The notes under the pieces are model-generated. The model did not search any database and was not told the DNA's origin. It saw only the letters and a program-made list of their open reading frames with translations. The translations under genes and the position numbers were made by a program. 64,000 nucleotides of DNA, from contig JAWODW010000097.1 in NCBI GenBank assembly GCA_046483065.1, positions 1 through 64,000 on the forward strand, in the 5' to 3' direction. This DNA is from JAWVYT01 sp046483065. Its GTDB lineage: Bacteria; Gemmatimonadota; Gemmatimonadetes; Longimicrobiales; RSA9. Positions 27,435 to 35,960 of the stretch are shown here, in pieces; position 1 is the first letter of the stretch, and each line of letters opens with the position of its first letter.

Positions 27435-28592
27435 TCAGGGCGCCCGGTCCAGGGCCTGGGCGATGTCGTCGATGAGGTCGTCCGGGTCTTCGATCCCCAC
27501 GGAGAGGCGGACGAGACCGTCGGTGATCCCCATGGCGCTGCGCCGGTCCGGCGCAACGGCGGCATGGGTCTGCATGGCCGGATGGCCGATGAGGCTCTCC
27601 ACGCCGCCCAGGCTCTCGGCCAGGGAGAAGACCTCTGTGGCCTCGACCATCGTCCTGGCCCGCTCCATGGAGTCCACGTCGATGCTCAGCATCCCCGTGA
27701 ACCCCTTCATCTGCCGCCGGGCCAGCTCATGCTGTGGATGGGAGGGCAGCCCGGGGTAGTTCACCGCCCGGACCTTGTCGTGGTCGGCCAGGAACTCGGC
27801 CATCATCAACCCGTTCCGGTTATGGGCCTCCATGCGGACCGCCAGCGTCTTCGTGCCCCGGAGCGTGAGCCAGCAGTCCATGGGGCCAGGGACCGCGCCC
27901 GCCGCCTTCTGCATGTAGTACAGGTGCTCGGCCCACTCGTCGTCGCTGGTCAGGACCATGCCGCCCACCACGTCGCTGTGCCCGTTCAGGTACTTGGTGG
28001 TCGAATGGACCACCACGTCAATTCCGAGCTCGAGCGGCCGCTGGTTGTACGGCGACGCGAACGTGTTGTCGACCGCGGTGGTGATGCCACGCTCGCGGCC
28101 CAGCTCCGCGGCCGCGGCCAGGTCTGCCACCCGCATCATCGGGTTCGTGGGCGTCTCGAGGTGGATCAGCTTGGTCTCGGGGCGGATCGCGTCGCGAATC
28201 GCGTCGATGTTCCGGCTGTCCACGTACGTGAACTCGATCCCCAGCCGCGCCAGCACGGTGTTGTACATCCGCGTGGTGCCGCCGTACGTGTTCTCCTCGC
28301 TGACCACGTGATCGCCGGCCGAGAGCTTCTTGGCCACCGCCTCGATGGCGGCGAGGCCGCTGGCGAATGCGGCGCCGTAGCGGGCGCCCTCGAGGGAGGC
28401 CACATTGGCCTGGAGTGCGTCCCGGGTGGGGTTCGTCACCCGCGCGTACTCGTAGCCCTCCCTGGGCTCGCCGAGCGCGGGCTGCACGTAGGTGGAGGTC
28501 TGGTAGATCGGCGGCATGATGGCGCCGGTCGTGGGGTCCGGCCGCTGGCCGGCATGTATGGCGCGCGTGGCGAAGCGATGGGTATCGGGCAT
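27435..28592 (-). CDS. Cystathionine gamma-synthase/beta-lyase family enzyme
   Basis: This 385-residue fold-type I PLP enzyme has the standard YEYARVTNPTRDALQ motif, the glycine loop ASGLAAIEAV, SLxGGT-equivalent NTYGGTTRMY, the PLP lysine in HSTTKYLNGHSD and the substrate-binding SLAESLGGVESLIGHP. It is a more canonical family member than the copy at 3996 and could be cystathionine gamma-synthase or a lyase. It directly precedes mlaE by two bases. Upstream on the minus strand, TATCTTG (28639-28633) could be a -10. Confidence 0.88.
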   Translation of the reverse strand: MPDTHRFATRAIHAGQRPDPTTGAIMPPIYQTSTYVQPALGEPREGYEYARVTNPTRDALQANVASLEGARYGAAFASGLAAIEAVAKKLSAGDHVVSEENTYGGTTRMYNTVLARLGIEFTYVDSRNIDAIRDAIRPETKLIHLETPTNPMMRVADLAAAAELGRERGITTAVDNTFASPYNQRPLELGIDVVVHSTTKYLNGHSDVVGGMVLTSDDEWAEHLYYMQKAAGAVPGPMDCWLTLRGTKTLAVRMEAHNRNGLMMAEFLADHDKVRAVNYPGLPSHPQHELARRQMKGFTGMLSIDVDSMERARTMVEATEVFSLAESLGGVESLIGHPAMQTHAAVAPDRRSAMGITDGLVRLSVGIEDPDDLIDDIAQALDRAP

Positions 28593-28780
28593 TGACGGTT
28601 CGGTACGGTTGAGGTTGGGAAGAGGAGGGCAAGATAGGGCGCGTGACCGGGCCCCGAAAGGAAGGGCGGCGTGGCAGACGGGCCGGTCTGGCGCACAACG
28701 TGCAGCCGGCCCGCGGTGAGGTCCTGGCCCGGCCGGGCCAGGGCAGATCGTGAATCGTTCCAGACAGAGGTGGACCGCCC

Positions 28781-29575
28781 ATGGCGACCCTTGCGACCCG
28801 CACCGTCACAGCAGACGAGAACGACCCCAGCCGGTGGCTGGCGGTCCTTCACGGCATCTACGGCGCCGGCAGGAACTGGGCCTCCGTAGCCCGGTCGCTG
28901 GTGGACGAGCGCCCCGGGTGGGGTGCGGTGCTGGTGGACCTGCGTCAGCACGGCGGCTCCATGGGCTTCGAGCCGCCGCACACATTGGAGCGTACGGCGG
29001 CTGACCTCGACGGTCTCGACGTGTCGCCGGTGCGCGTGGTACTCGGCCATTCGTTCGGCGGCAAGATCGCCCTGATCCGGGGCCGCGATGACCCCGCGGT
29101 CGAGCAGCTCTGGGTGGTGGACTCGACGCCGGAGGCCGGGGAGCCCGAGGGCGGGGCGTGGCAGATGCTCCAGGCGCTCCGGTCGCTCCCCGACCGGTTC
29201 GACGACCGGGACGCCATCGTGGAGGCGTTGGCCGGGAAGGGCGTCGAGCGTGCCGCCGCCCTGTGGATGACCGCGAACCTCCAGCGGGACGATGGCGGCT
29301 TCGTTTGGCGAATCGACCTCGATGACATGGAGGCACTCCTCACCGACTTCTTCGAGACGGACCTCTGGGACGTGGTGGAGTCGCCGCGGGAAGGGCTGGA
29401 GATCCACTTCATCCGGGCTACCCGTTCGTCAGTCCTGGATGCCGAGGTGCTGGCCCGGATCCGCGACGCCGGCGCCCGCACGGGACGCGTCTTCGTCCAC
29501 GACGTGGTGGGGGGGCACTGGCTGAACGCCGACAACCCGGACGCGCTGGTGGATCTCATCGCGCCCCGCCTGTAG
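28781..29575 (+). CDS. Alpha/beta-fold hydrolase
   Basis: This 264-residue protein has the alpha/beta hydrolase core: the oxyanion turn VLHGIYGAGRNW, the nucleophile elbow VVLGHSFGGKIAL with catalytic Ser, and a late His in VVGGHWLNADNPDAL. It lacks a signal peptide. Such proteins (YbfF-like) are thioesterases or carboxylesterases of unknown substrate. It is followed by a promoter-like element, a terminator-like hairpin and the group II intron. Confidence 0.8.
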   Translation: MATLATRTVTADENDPSRWLAVLHGIYGAGRNWASVARSLVDERPGWGAVLVDLRQHGGSMGFEPPHTLERTAADLDGLDVSPVRVVLGHSFGGKIALIRGRDDPAVEQLWVVDSTPEAGEPEGGAWQMLQALRSLPDRFDDRDAIVEALAGKGVERAAALWMTANLQRDDGGFVWRIDLDDMEALLTDFFETDLWDVVESPREGLEIHFIRATRSSVLDAEVLARIRDAGARTGRVFVHDVVGGHWLNADNPDALVDLIAPRL

Positions 29576-29594
29576 CGGATTGCGGGAGCCGTAA

Positions 29595-29626
29595 TTGACG
29601 CCCCTCGGGCTCTCTCTCTACCTTTG
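29595..29626 (+). promoter_or_regulatory. Promoter-like site upstream of the intron, possibly for glmM
   Basis: TTGACG (29595-29600), an 18-base spacer and TACCTTTG (29619-29626) lie just after the hydrolase stop. The -10 fits TAnnTTTG exactly. If active, the transcript would carry the hairpin, the intron and glmM-glmS. Confidence 0.45.
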
Positions 29627-29642
29627 GCGGGACTGTTCATGG

Positions 29643-29670
29643 GCCGACGCCTGGAGGCGGCGGCTCTTTT
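29643..29670 (+). terminator. Intrinsic-terminator hairpin at the intron insertion point
   Basis: GCCGACGCC (29643-29651) pairs with GGCGGCGGC (29656-29664) across a TGGA loop, with one mismatch. It is followed by TCTTTT, and the intron begins at 29675. Group IIC introns insert directly after such hairpins. Confidence 0.6.
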
Positions 29671-30130
29671 CTCGGTGCGCCAGGCATGGCGCGCCAGCGC
29701 CGTGGCAGGCGCTGGGCAACCGGTGAGCGAGAGCGAGCCGGGAAGTGACTTGGAGGTGGGAGTCCTCTGGGGGCCCTGGGTGCCGGGAACCCCTAGCGGA
29801 ACGGCAACCGTTGCTCCGTGAGGAGCCGCGGGAAGGAAGCCGGAGGCAAAGCCCCGGCCCGAGGAACACGAACCGCATAGGAGGCGGCCGCTTGGTGGGC
29901 GAGGGGGCCGTGAAACCTGAAGCCCGAAGGCACTCCGGGCCGAGCGGACGTAGATGTGGCGGGCGAATGGGGCGAAAGTCACGCGCCTTACCCTGGGAGA
30001 TCTCGCGTTGTGCCCGAAGGGGCGACGGGCCGAACTGCCCGGAGCGAGAAGTCAGCCGAGGCCATAGTAGCCGCACCGCACAGCGGCGAAGGGCCGAACA
30101 CGAGGAGCCGAAGCGGCACGAAGGACTCGA

Positions 30131-31532
30131 ATGGATCGCAGAGACGCAGACCAGAAGGCTGAGAAGCCGGAGCGGGCCGGGAAGGTAGGCGGCGGAACCG
30201 CCGAGGATACCGGTGCTGGGCGTCAAACGGTCCCGGCGTCTGGAGAGAATGCTGCGGAAGGGGCTCCTGGATTCATGGAGGAGGTGCTGCGGCGCGAGAA
30301 CCTGAAGGAAGCGTATCGGCGGGTGGTTCGGAACCAGGGTGCCGGAGGGGTCGATGGCAGGAGTGTCGACGACCTAAAGCATCAGATTGAGACGGACTGG
30401 CCGCAGATCCGGGAGCAGTTGCTGAGCGGAAGCTACGAACCGAGTCCCGTGCGGAAGGTGGAGATCCCGAAGCCGGGGGGCGGAGTGCGGACGCTCGGCA
30501 TCCCGACGGTGATGGACCGGATGATCCAACAGGCCCTGCTCCAGGCGCTGACGCCGATCTTCGACCCGACGTTCTCGGAGGACAGCTACGGCTTCCGACC
30601 GGGACGGAGCACGCACCAGGCAGTACGGCGTGCCCGCGAGCATGTGGCGGTGGGGCATCGATGGGTGGTGGACCTGGACCTGGCGAAGTTCTTTGACACG
30701 GTGAACCACGACGTCTTGATGCGTCGGGTGAGCCGGTGCGTAAAGGACAAGCGAGTACTCCCTCTGATCGGCCGCTATCTCAGGGCCGGGATGATGGAGG
30801 GCGGGCTGGTGTCGCCCCGGACGGAGGGCACACCGCAAGGTGGGCCGCTGTCGCCGCTCCTGAGCAACATCCTCCTGGATGAGCTGGACAAGGAGCTGGA
30901 GCGCAGAGGGCACCGCTTCGTGCGATACGCCGATGATTTCCAGGTGTACGTGAAGTCGAAGGCGGCGGGCGAGCGTGTGATGGCATCACTGGAGCGCTTC
31001 CTCGCGAAGCGGCTCCGGCTGAAGGTGAACCGGAAGAAGAGTGCGGTGGGGCGGCCCTGGAAGCGAAAGTTCCTGGGGTATACGACCACGGTGAACCGGA
31101 AGCCGAAGCTGAAGCCCGACGCGAAGTCGGTGAAACGGCTCAAGTGGAAGCTGAAGGACCTCTTCCGCCGAGGACGCGGGTGGAGCCTCGAGCGGACTAT
31201 CCGGGAGCTCAACCCGATCTTACGCGGGTGGGGCCACTACTACCGGCTGGCGGACGTGAAGGGAGTATTCGAGGAGCTGGGCCAGTGGATCCGTCGAAGA
31301 CTGCGCGTGCTGCTCTGGCGCCAGTGGAAGCGGCCACGAACCCGGTTCAACGAGCTTCGCAAGCGAGAGCCTGGACGAGGCGCGAGCCGCGACCTCGGCC
31401 TACAACGGCTTCGGCCCCTGGTGGAATGCCGGGGCCAGCCACATGAATCAGGCCGTACCCGTCAGAGTGCTGAGCCAGATGGGACTCGTGAGCCTCCTCG
31501 ATCAACACAGGAGACTCAAGTGCAACTCGTGA
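30131..31532 (+). CDS. ltrA: Group II intron reverse transcriptase-maturase, frameshifted near its end
   Basis: This retron-type reverse transcriptase has RT blocks (VRTLGIPTVMDRMIQQALLQ, YGFRPGRSTHQAV, WVVDLDLAKFFDTVNHD, GTPQGGPLSPLLSNILLDEL) and the active site YADD at residues 266-269. A maturase X domain follows (TIRELNPILRGWGHYYR). There is no HNH endonuclease, as expected for class C. After about residue 412 the frame reads nonsense and continues to 31585. One frame over, the family C-terminus appears intact (GPWWNAGASHMN... MGLVSLLDQHRR) and stops at 31532. One extra base near 31364-31370 explains this. The end given is that of the restored protein. Confidence 0.8.
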
Positions 31533-31567
31533 ACCGCCGGATACGGAACCGTGCGTCCGGTGGTGTG
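31531..31567 (+). ncRNA. Group II intron domain V
   Basis: A 37-base hairpin opens with GAACCGCCGGATACGG and closes with GTCCGGTGGTGTG. It is nearly the same as the catalytic domain V of IIC introns. It starts one base after the first base of the restored maturase stop codon. Confidence 0.75.
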
Positions 31568-31694
31568 GGAGGGCGGCGGCCGTAAGATTCCAGGGTGAAG
31601 CCTACCCGGGCACGCAGCCGGAAACGGCGGATACAGCCAAGGCCATGTACCTAACGAACCTCACGCGCCGCGCCCTACCCGATTGGAAGGTGCC

Positions 31695-33071
31695 ATGACG
31701 TACGAACCGCCCCCGGGACTGATGGTCAGCGTGTCGGGTCTCCGTGGAAAGGTGGGCGAGGCGCTGGACCCGCTGGTGGTCACCCGCTACGCGGCCGCGT
31801 TCGGGACCTACCTCTATAACGAGGCGGGTGGCCCGCCCACCGTGCTGCTGGGCCGGGACTCCCGGACCTCGGGGCAGCTCCTGGCCCGGAGCGTGACGGC
31901 GGCGCTGGAGGGTGTGGGCTGCACGGTGATCGACGTGGGGCTGGCCCCCACGCCCACTACCCTCATGGCCGTCCGCCACCACCAGGCCGATGGTGCCGTG
32001 GTGGTCACGGCGAGTCACAACCCCGTGGAGTGGAACGCGCTGAAGCTGGCGTCGAGTGCCGGCATGTTCCTCGACGCAGAGCAGGCCGCGGCGATGCAGG
32101 CGTACGTGGACGCGCCGGTGTGGCGTGGCTGGGACGGGATCGGCCGCCGGACGACGGATGACGGCGCCGTGGCACGGCACGTGGAGGCCATTCAGGCACT
32201 CTCCTATATCGACGTACCGGCCATCCGTGAGCGCGGGTTCCGAGTGGCGCTGGACTGTGTGCGCGGCGCCGGCGCCGTGACGTTCCCGGAGCTGCTCGAC
32301 GCGTTGGGGTGCGATGTCCGGGGGATCAACCTCGAGCCGGACGGCCGCTTCCCGCGCAAGCCGGAGCCCGTGGCCGGGAACCTCGGCGAGCTGGAGTCGC
32401 TGGTCCGGGAGAGCGGTGCGGATATCGGGATCGCTACGGACCCGGATGGCGACCGCCTCTCGCTGGTGGACGAGAACGGCCGGGCCATCGGGGAGGACTA
32501 CACGCTGGCGCTGGCGGCGAGGCTGGTGCTGAAGCACCGGGCGGGACCGGTGGTGACGAACCTGTCGACCAGTCGCGTGGTAGAAGACGTGGCCACCGAC
32601 GCAAACGCGCCGTTCTTCCGGGCGCCGGTGGGCGAGATCAACGTGGCCCGGCGGATGGAAGCGGAGGGCGCGGTGATCGGCGGGGAAGGGAACGGTGGGG
32701 TGATCCTGCCGGACATCCACCTGACCCGGGACGCCCACGTGGCGGCGGCGCTGGTCCTCCAGCTCCTGCTGGAAACGGGCGCCACCGTGAGCGAGCTCGT
32801 TGCGTCCTCGCCGGTGTACGCCATCGTAAAGGACAGCGTGCCCCGGCCCGAGGGCCCGCTGGAGCCGGCCTACGACCTGCTGGCCGAGAGGCTGGAGGCC
32901 GACGTGGAGGACCGGCAGGACGGACTCTGGCTCGGCTGGCCGGACGCCGGCCGGTGGCTCCATTTCCGGCCGTCGGGGACGGAGCCCATCGTACGGATGA
33001 TCGCCGAGGCCCGGGACGAGGCCGGCGCGCGGGCGCTGGTCGATGCGGCGCGGGCGGCCATGAATCGCTGA
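31695..33071 (+). CDS. glmM: Phosphoglucosamine mutase (phosphohexomutase)
   Basis: ATG 31695 follows GGAAGG and gives 458 residues. All phosphohexomutase sites are present: the phosphoserine loop VVTASHNPVEWNAL, the metal loop ATDPDGDRLSLV, the sugar loop GGEGNGGVILPD and the phosphate-binding RPSGTEPIVRMI. GlmM interconverts glucosamine 6- and 1-phosphate for UDP-GlcNAc synthesis. The adjacent glmS favours this role over phosphomannomutase, though the family alone does not decide it. A group II intron separates it from the nearest upstream promoter-like site. Confidence 0.85.
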   Translation: MTYEPPPGLMVSVSGLRGKVGEALDPLVVTRYAAAFGTYLYNEAGGPPTVLLGRDSRTSGQLLARSVTAALEGVGCTVIDVGLAPTPTTLMAVRHHQADGAVVVTASHNPVEWNALKLASSAGMFLDAEQAAAMQAYVDAPVWRGWDGIGRRTTDDGAVARHVEAIQALSYIDVPAIRERGFRVALDCVRGAGAVTFPELLDALGCDVRGINLEPDGRFPRKPEPVAGNLGELESLVRESGADIGIATDPDGDRLSLVDENGRAIGEDYTLALAARLVLKHRAGPVVTNLSTSRVVEDVATDANAPFFRAPVGEINVARRMEAEGAVIGGEGNGGVILPDIHLTRDAHVAAALVLQLLLETGATVSELVASSPVYAIVKDSVPRPEGPLEPAYDLLAERLEADVEDRQDGLWLGWPDAGRWLHFRPSGTEPIVRMIAEARDEAGARALVDAARAAMNR

Positions 33072-33084
33072 GAGGAAGACGCTT

Positions 33085-34917
33085 ATGTGCGGGATCGTTG
33101 GATACATCGGGAAACGGGACGTAACGCCGCTGCTGGTGGAGGGGCTGCGTCGTCTCGAGTACCGGGGCTACGACTCGGCGGGGCTCACGGTGCGGAGCAA
33201 CGGGGGGTTGGTCACCCGGAAGGCGGTGGGGAAGATCGTGGACCTGGAGGCCCGGCTGGGTCGGGACGGGATTCCGGCGGCCCGGTGTGGAATCGCCCAC
33301 ACCCGGTGGGCCACCCACGGCGCGCCGAACGAGGTGAACGCCCATCCCCACAGCGACTGTACCGGCGAGATCTCGCTGGTCCACAACGGGATCATCGAGA
33401 ACGCCGGCACGCTGAAGAAGAAGCTGGAGAGCCTCGGGCATGAGTTCCGGACCGAAACCGACACCGAGGTGCTGGCGCACCTGATCGAAGAGACGTACGA
33501 CGGGTCGCTGGAGCTGGCCGTGCGCAGCGCCCTCTCCCAGGTGGAAGGGACCTACGGCCTGGCCATCATGAGCTCACGGGAGCCCGGCACCATCATCGGG
33601 GCCCGCCGGGGGAGCCCGCTCCTGGTGGGCGTGGGCACCGACGACGAGTACTTCCTGGCCAGCGACGTGGCGGCGGTCCTCGCCCATACGCGTGACTTCG
33701 TCTACATGGAGGACGGCGAGATGGCGGTCCTCACGGACGAGGGCTACCAGATCTACTCGCTCATGGGGCACGAGCTGTCGAAGGACGTGACCCGGGTGGA
33801 CTGGGACCTGGAGGCCATCGAGAAGAGCGGCTTCGAACATTTCATGCTGAAGGAGATTTTCGAGCAGCCGGAGACGCTGGAAAACGCCATGCGGGGCCGT
33901 CTCCTGGAGGAGGAGGGCACCGCCAAGCTGGGCGGGCTCCAGCACCTGGCCGACGAGCTCCGGCAGGCCGAGCAGGTCACCATCACCGCGTCGGGGACGT
34001 CGTGGCACGCAGGGCTCATCGGCGAGTACATGCTGGAGGAGCACGCCAGGCTCCCGGTGGAGGTGGAGTACGCGTCGGAGTTCCGCTACCGGAACCCGGT
34101 GATCCGACCGAACACGGTGCTCATCGCCATCAGCCAGTCCGGTGAGACGGCCGATACGCTGGCCGCGGTCCGGGAGGGAAAGCGGCAGGGCGCCACCGCC
34201 ATGGGGATCGTGAACGTGGTGGGTTCCACCATCGCACGGGAGACCGACGGGGGCGTCTACATCCACGCCGGCCCGGAGATCGGCGTGGCGTCGACGAAGG
34301 CGTTCACCAGCCAGGTGGTGACCCAGGCGCTCTTCACGCTGCTCATGGCCCGACAGCGGGGGATGTCGGTGGTGCAGGGGCGGGAGATCGTCCACGCGCT
34401 CAAGCGGCTGCCGGAACAGGTGGAACAGGTCCTGGAGCTGGACGAGCGGATCCAGGAGCTGGCCCACAGCTATAAGGACGCTTCGAACTTCCTCTACCTG
34501 GGTCGGGGCTACAACTTCCCGACGGCCCTGGAAGGTGCGCTGAAGCTGAAGGAGATCAGCTACATCCACGCCGAGGGGCTGCCGGCGGCGGAGATGAAGC
34601 ACGGCCCCATCGCCCTGATCACGGAGGCGATGCCGGTGGTGGTGGTGGCCCCCCACGACGCCGTCTACGGCAAGGTGGTCTCGAACATCGAAGAGGTGAA
34701 GACCCGGGGCGGGCGCGTCATCGCTGTGGTGAGCGAGGGGAACACGGAGCTGGAGAGCAAGGTGGACCACCTCATTACCATTCCCGAGACCCTCGACATG
34801 CTGACACCGGTGCTGGCCACGATCCCGCTCCAGATGCTGTCGTACTACGTGGCCGTGCTGCGGGACTGCAATGTGGACCAGCCCCGCAACCTGGCCAAGT
34901 CCGTGACCGTGGAGTAG
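33085..34917 (+). CDS. glmS: Glutamine-fructose-6-phosphate aminotransferase
   Basis: This 610-residue enzyme has the family length. The N-terminal glutaminase begins MCGIVGYIGKRDV, with catalytic Cys2 exposed after Met removal, and RYRGYDSAGL-type and HTRWATHG motifs follow. Two SIS sugar-isomerase domains follow (TASGTSWHAGL, ISQSGETADTLAA, STKAFTSQV, HGPIALI), and the C-terminus ends in LAKSVTVE. It makes glucosamine-6-phosphate, the first step to UDP-GlcNAc. It follows glmM by 13 bases. No glmS ribozyme or obvious leader structure is seen in that gap. Confidence 0.95.
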   Translation: MCGIVGYIGKRDVTPLLVEGLRRLEYRGYDSAGLTVRSNGGLVTRKAVGKIVDLEARLGRDGIPAARCGIAHTRWATHGAPNEVNAHPHSDCTGEISLVHNGIIENAGTLKKKLESLGHEFRTETDTEVLAHLIEETYDGSLELAVRSALSQVEGTYGLAIMSSREPGTIIGARRGSPLLVGVGTDDEYFLASDVAAVLAHTRDFVYMEDGEMAVLTDEGYQIYSLMGHELSKDVTRVDWDLEAIEKSGFEHFMLKEIFEQPETLENAMRGRLLEEEGTAKLGGLQHLADELRQAEQVTITASGTSWHAGLIGEYMLEEHARLPVEVEYASEFRYRNPVIRPNTVLIAISQSGETADTLAAVREGKRQGATAMGIVNVVGSTIARETDGGVYIHAGPEIGVASTKAFTSQVVTQALFTLLMARQRGMSVVQGREIVHALKRLPEQVEQVLELDERIQELAHSYKDASNFLYLGRGYNFPTALEGALKLKEISYIHAEGLPAAEMKHGPIALITEAMPVVVVAPHDAVYGKVVSNIEEVKTRGGRVIAVVSEGNTELESKVDHLITIPETLDMLTPVLATIPLQMLSYYVAVLRDCNVDQPRNLAKSVTVE

Positions 34918-34920
34918 ACG

Positions 34921-35361
34921 GTGCGGATCGTGCTTCAGCGGGTGACCCGGGGCGAGGTCAGGATCGACGGGCAGGTCTCCGGCCGGGTGGGCCGCGGCTA
35001 CGTGGTCCTGGTGGGGATCGGTCCCGATGACGACGAAGAAACCCTCACCTGGATGGCCGACAAGGTGGTGGGGCTCCGGCTCTTCCCGGACGAGGACGCT
35101 CGGATGAATCTGGACCTGGAGGCGGTGGACGGCGGGCTCCTGGTGGTCAGTCAGTTCACCCTCTACGGCGATGCCAGCAAGGGGCGCCGCCCGAGCTTCC
35201 TCGGCGCCGCCGACCCGGAGGTGGCCATCCCGCTCTACAAACGGTTCCTCGAGCTGCTGGAGGAGCGGGCGCCCGGCCGCGTAGAGAGCGGCGAGTTCGG
35301 GGCCATGATGGACGTGGAGCTGGTGAACGACGGTCCCGTCACCCTGATCCTCGAGCGGTGA
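34921..35361 (+). CDS. dtd: D-aminoacyl-tRNA deacylase
   Basis: This 146-residue DTD protein starts at GTG 34921. Its key motifs are SQFTLYGD and the C-terminal NDGPVT, matching the Gly-cisPro and catalytic features of the family. It hydrolyses D-amino acids (and glycine from tRNA-Ala), preventing D-amino-acid incorporation. It is tightly packed after glmS and overlaps maf by four bases (GTGA). Confidence 0.92.
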   Translation: MRIVLQRVTRGEVRIDGQVSGRVGRGYVVLVGIGPDDDEETLTWMADKVVGLRLFPDEDARMNLDLEAVDGGLLVVSQFTLYGDASKGRRPSFLGAADPEVAIPLYKRFLELLEERAPGRVESGEFGAMMDVELVNDGPVTLILER

Positions 35362-35960
35362 CGCCTCCCGGCTCGGCTGCGCACGTCGTCCTGGCGTCGG
35401 GCTCGCCCCGGCGGCGACGGCTCCTGGAGCAGATCGGCCTGACCTTCGACGTCGTCCCCGCCGCCGTGAACGAAGCGGCGCTGCCCGACGAGGGCGCGGC
35501 GGAGCAGGTGGAGCGGCTGGCGCGTGAGAAGGCGAGGACCGTGGCCGCGGACCGCCCGGACGCCCTGGTCATCGCCGGCGACACGGTGGTGGTCCTCGAC
35601 GGCGAGCTGCTCGGCAAGCCCGCCCACGCCGCCGACGCCGTGGACACGCTCCTGCGGCTCCAGGGCAGGGAGCACCGCGTGGAGAGCGGGGTGGCGGTGG
35701 TGGCCCCGGACGGGCGGCTCGTGTCGGCAGTGGTGGGCGCGGACGTCCGGTTCCGGCCCTTCGACCGGGCGCTGGCCGACGCGTACGTGGCCACCGGCGA
35801 GCCGCTGGACAAGGCCGGTTCGTACGGGATCCAGGGGCGGGGTGCGGTGCTGGTGGAATCGATCCGGGGTGACTACTTCACTATCATGGGACTGCCCGTC
35901 GCCCGGCTCGTCGAGCTGCTGGAAACGCTCGGGTACAGCTACCGCTTCAAAGGAGTCTGA
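35358..35960 (+). CDS. maf: Maf-family nucleotide pyrophosphatase
   Basis: This 200-residue protein starts at GTG 35358. Maf motifs are LASGSPRRRRLLEQIGL, the conserved AREKA, AGDTVVVLDGELLGKP and the C-terminal GSYGIQGRGAVLVESIRGDYFTIMGLP. It hydrolyses non-canonical or surplus nucleoside triphosphates (dTTP/UTP type) and is linked to septum control in some bacteria. It overlaps dtd and abuts glpK. Confidence 0.92.
   Translation: MTPPGSAAHVVLASGSPRRRRLLEQIGLTFDVVPAAVNEAALPDEGAAEQVERLAREKARTVAADRPDALVIAGDTVVVLDGELLGKPAHAADAVDTLLRLQGREHRVESGVAVVAPDGRLVSAVVGADVRFRPFDRALADAYVATGEPLDKAGSYGIQGRGAVLVESIRGDYFTIMGLPVARLVELLETLGYSYRFKGV

Larger units (their letters stand above)
29675..31605 (+). mobile_element. 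Group IIC intron
   Basis: The 5' end GTGCGCCAGGCATGG matches the GUGYG boundary and opening of IIC introns such as that of Oceanobacillus iheyensis. Further conserved stretches are GAGGAACACGAACCGCATA (about 29860) and AGAAGTCAGCCGAGGCCATAGTAG (about 30048). Domain V is at 31531-31567, opening GAACCGCCGGATACGG and closing with GTCCGGTGGTGTG. The maturase is encoded in domain IV. The 3' end is estimated from the domain VI region (GCCTACCCGG) and is uncertain by about 10 bases. It sits about 10 bases after a terminator-like hairpin, the known target of class C introns. Confidence 0.8.

Noticed and set aside
33072..33084. glmS ribozyme or riboswitch
   Set aside because: Only 13 bases separate glmM and glmS, and no ribozyme core is possible.
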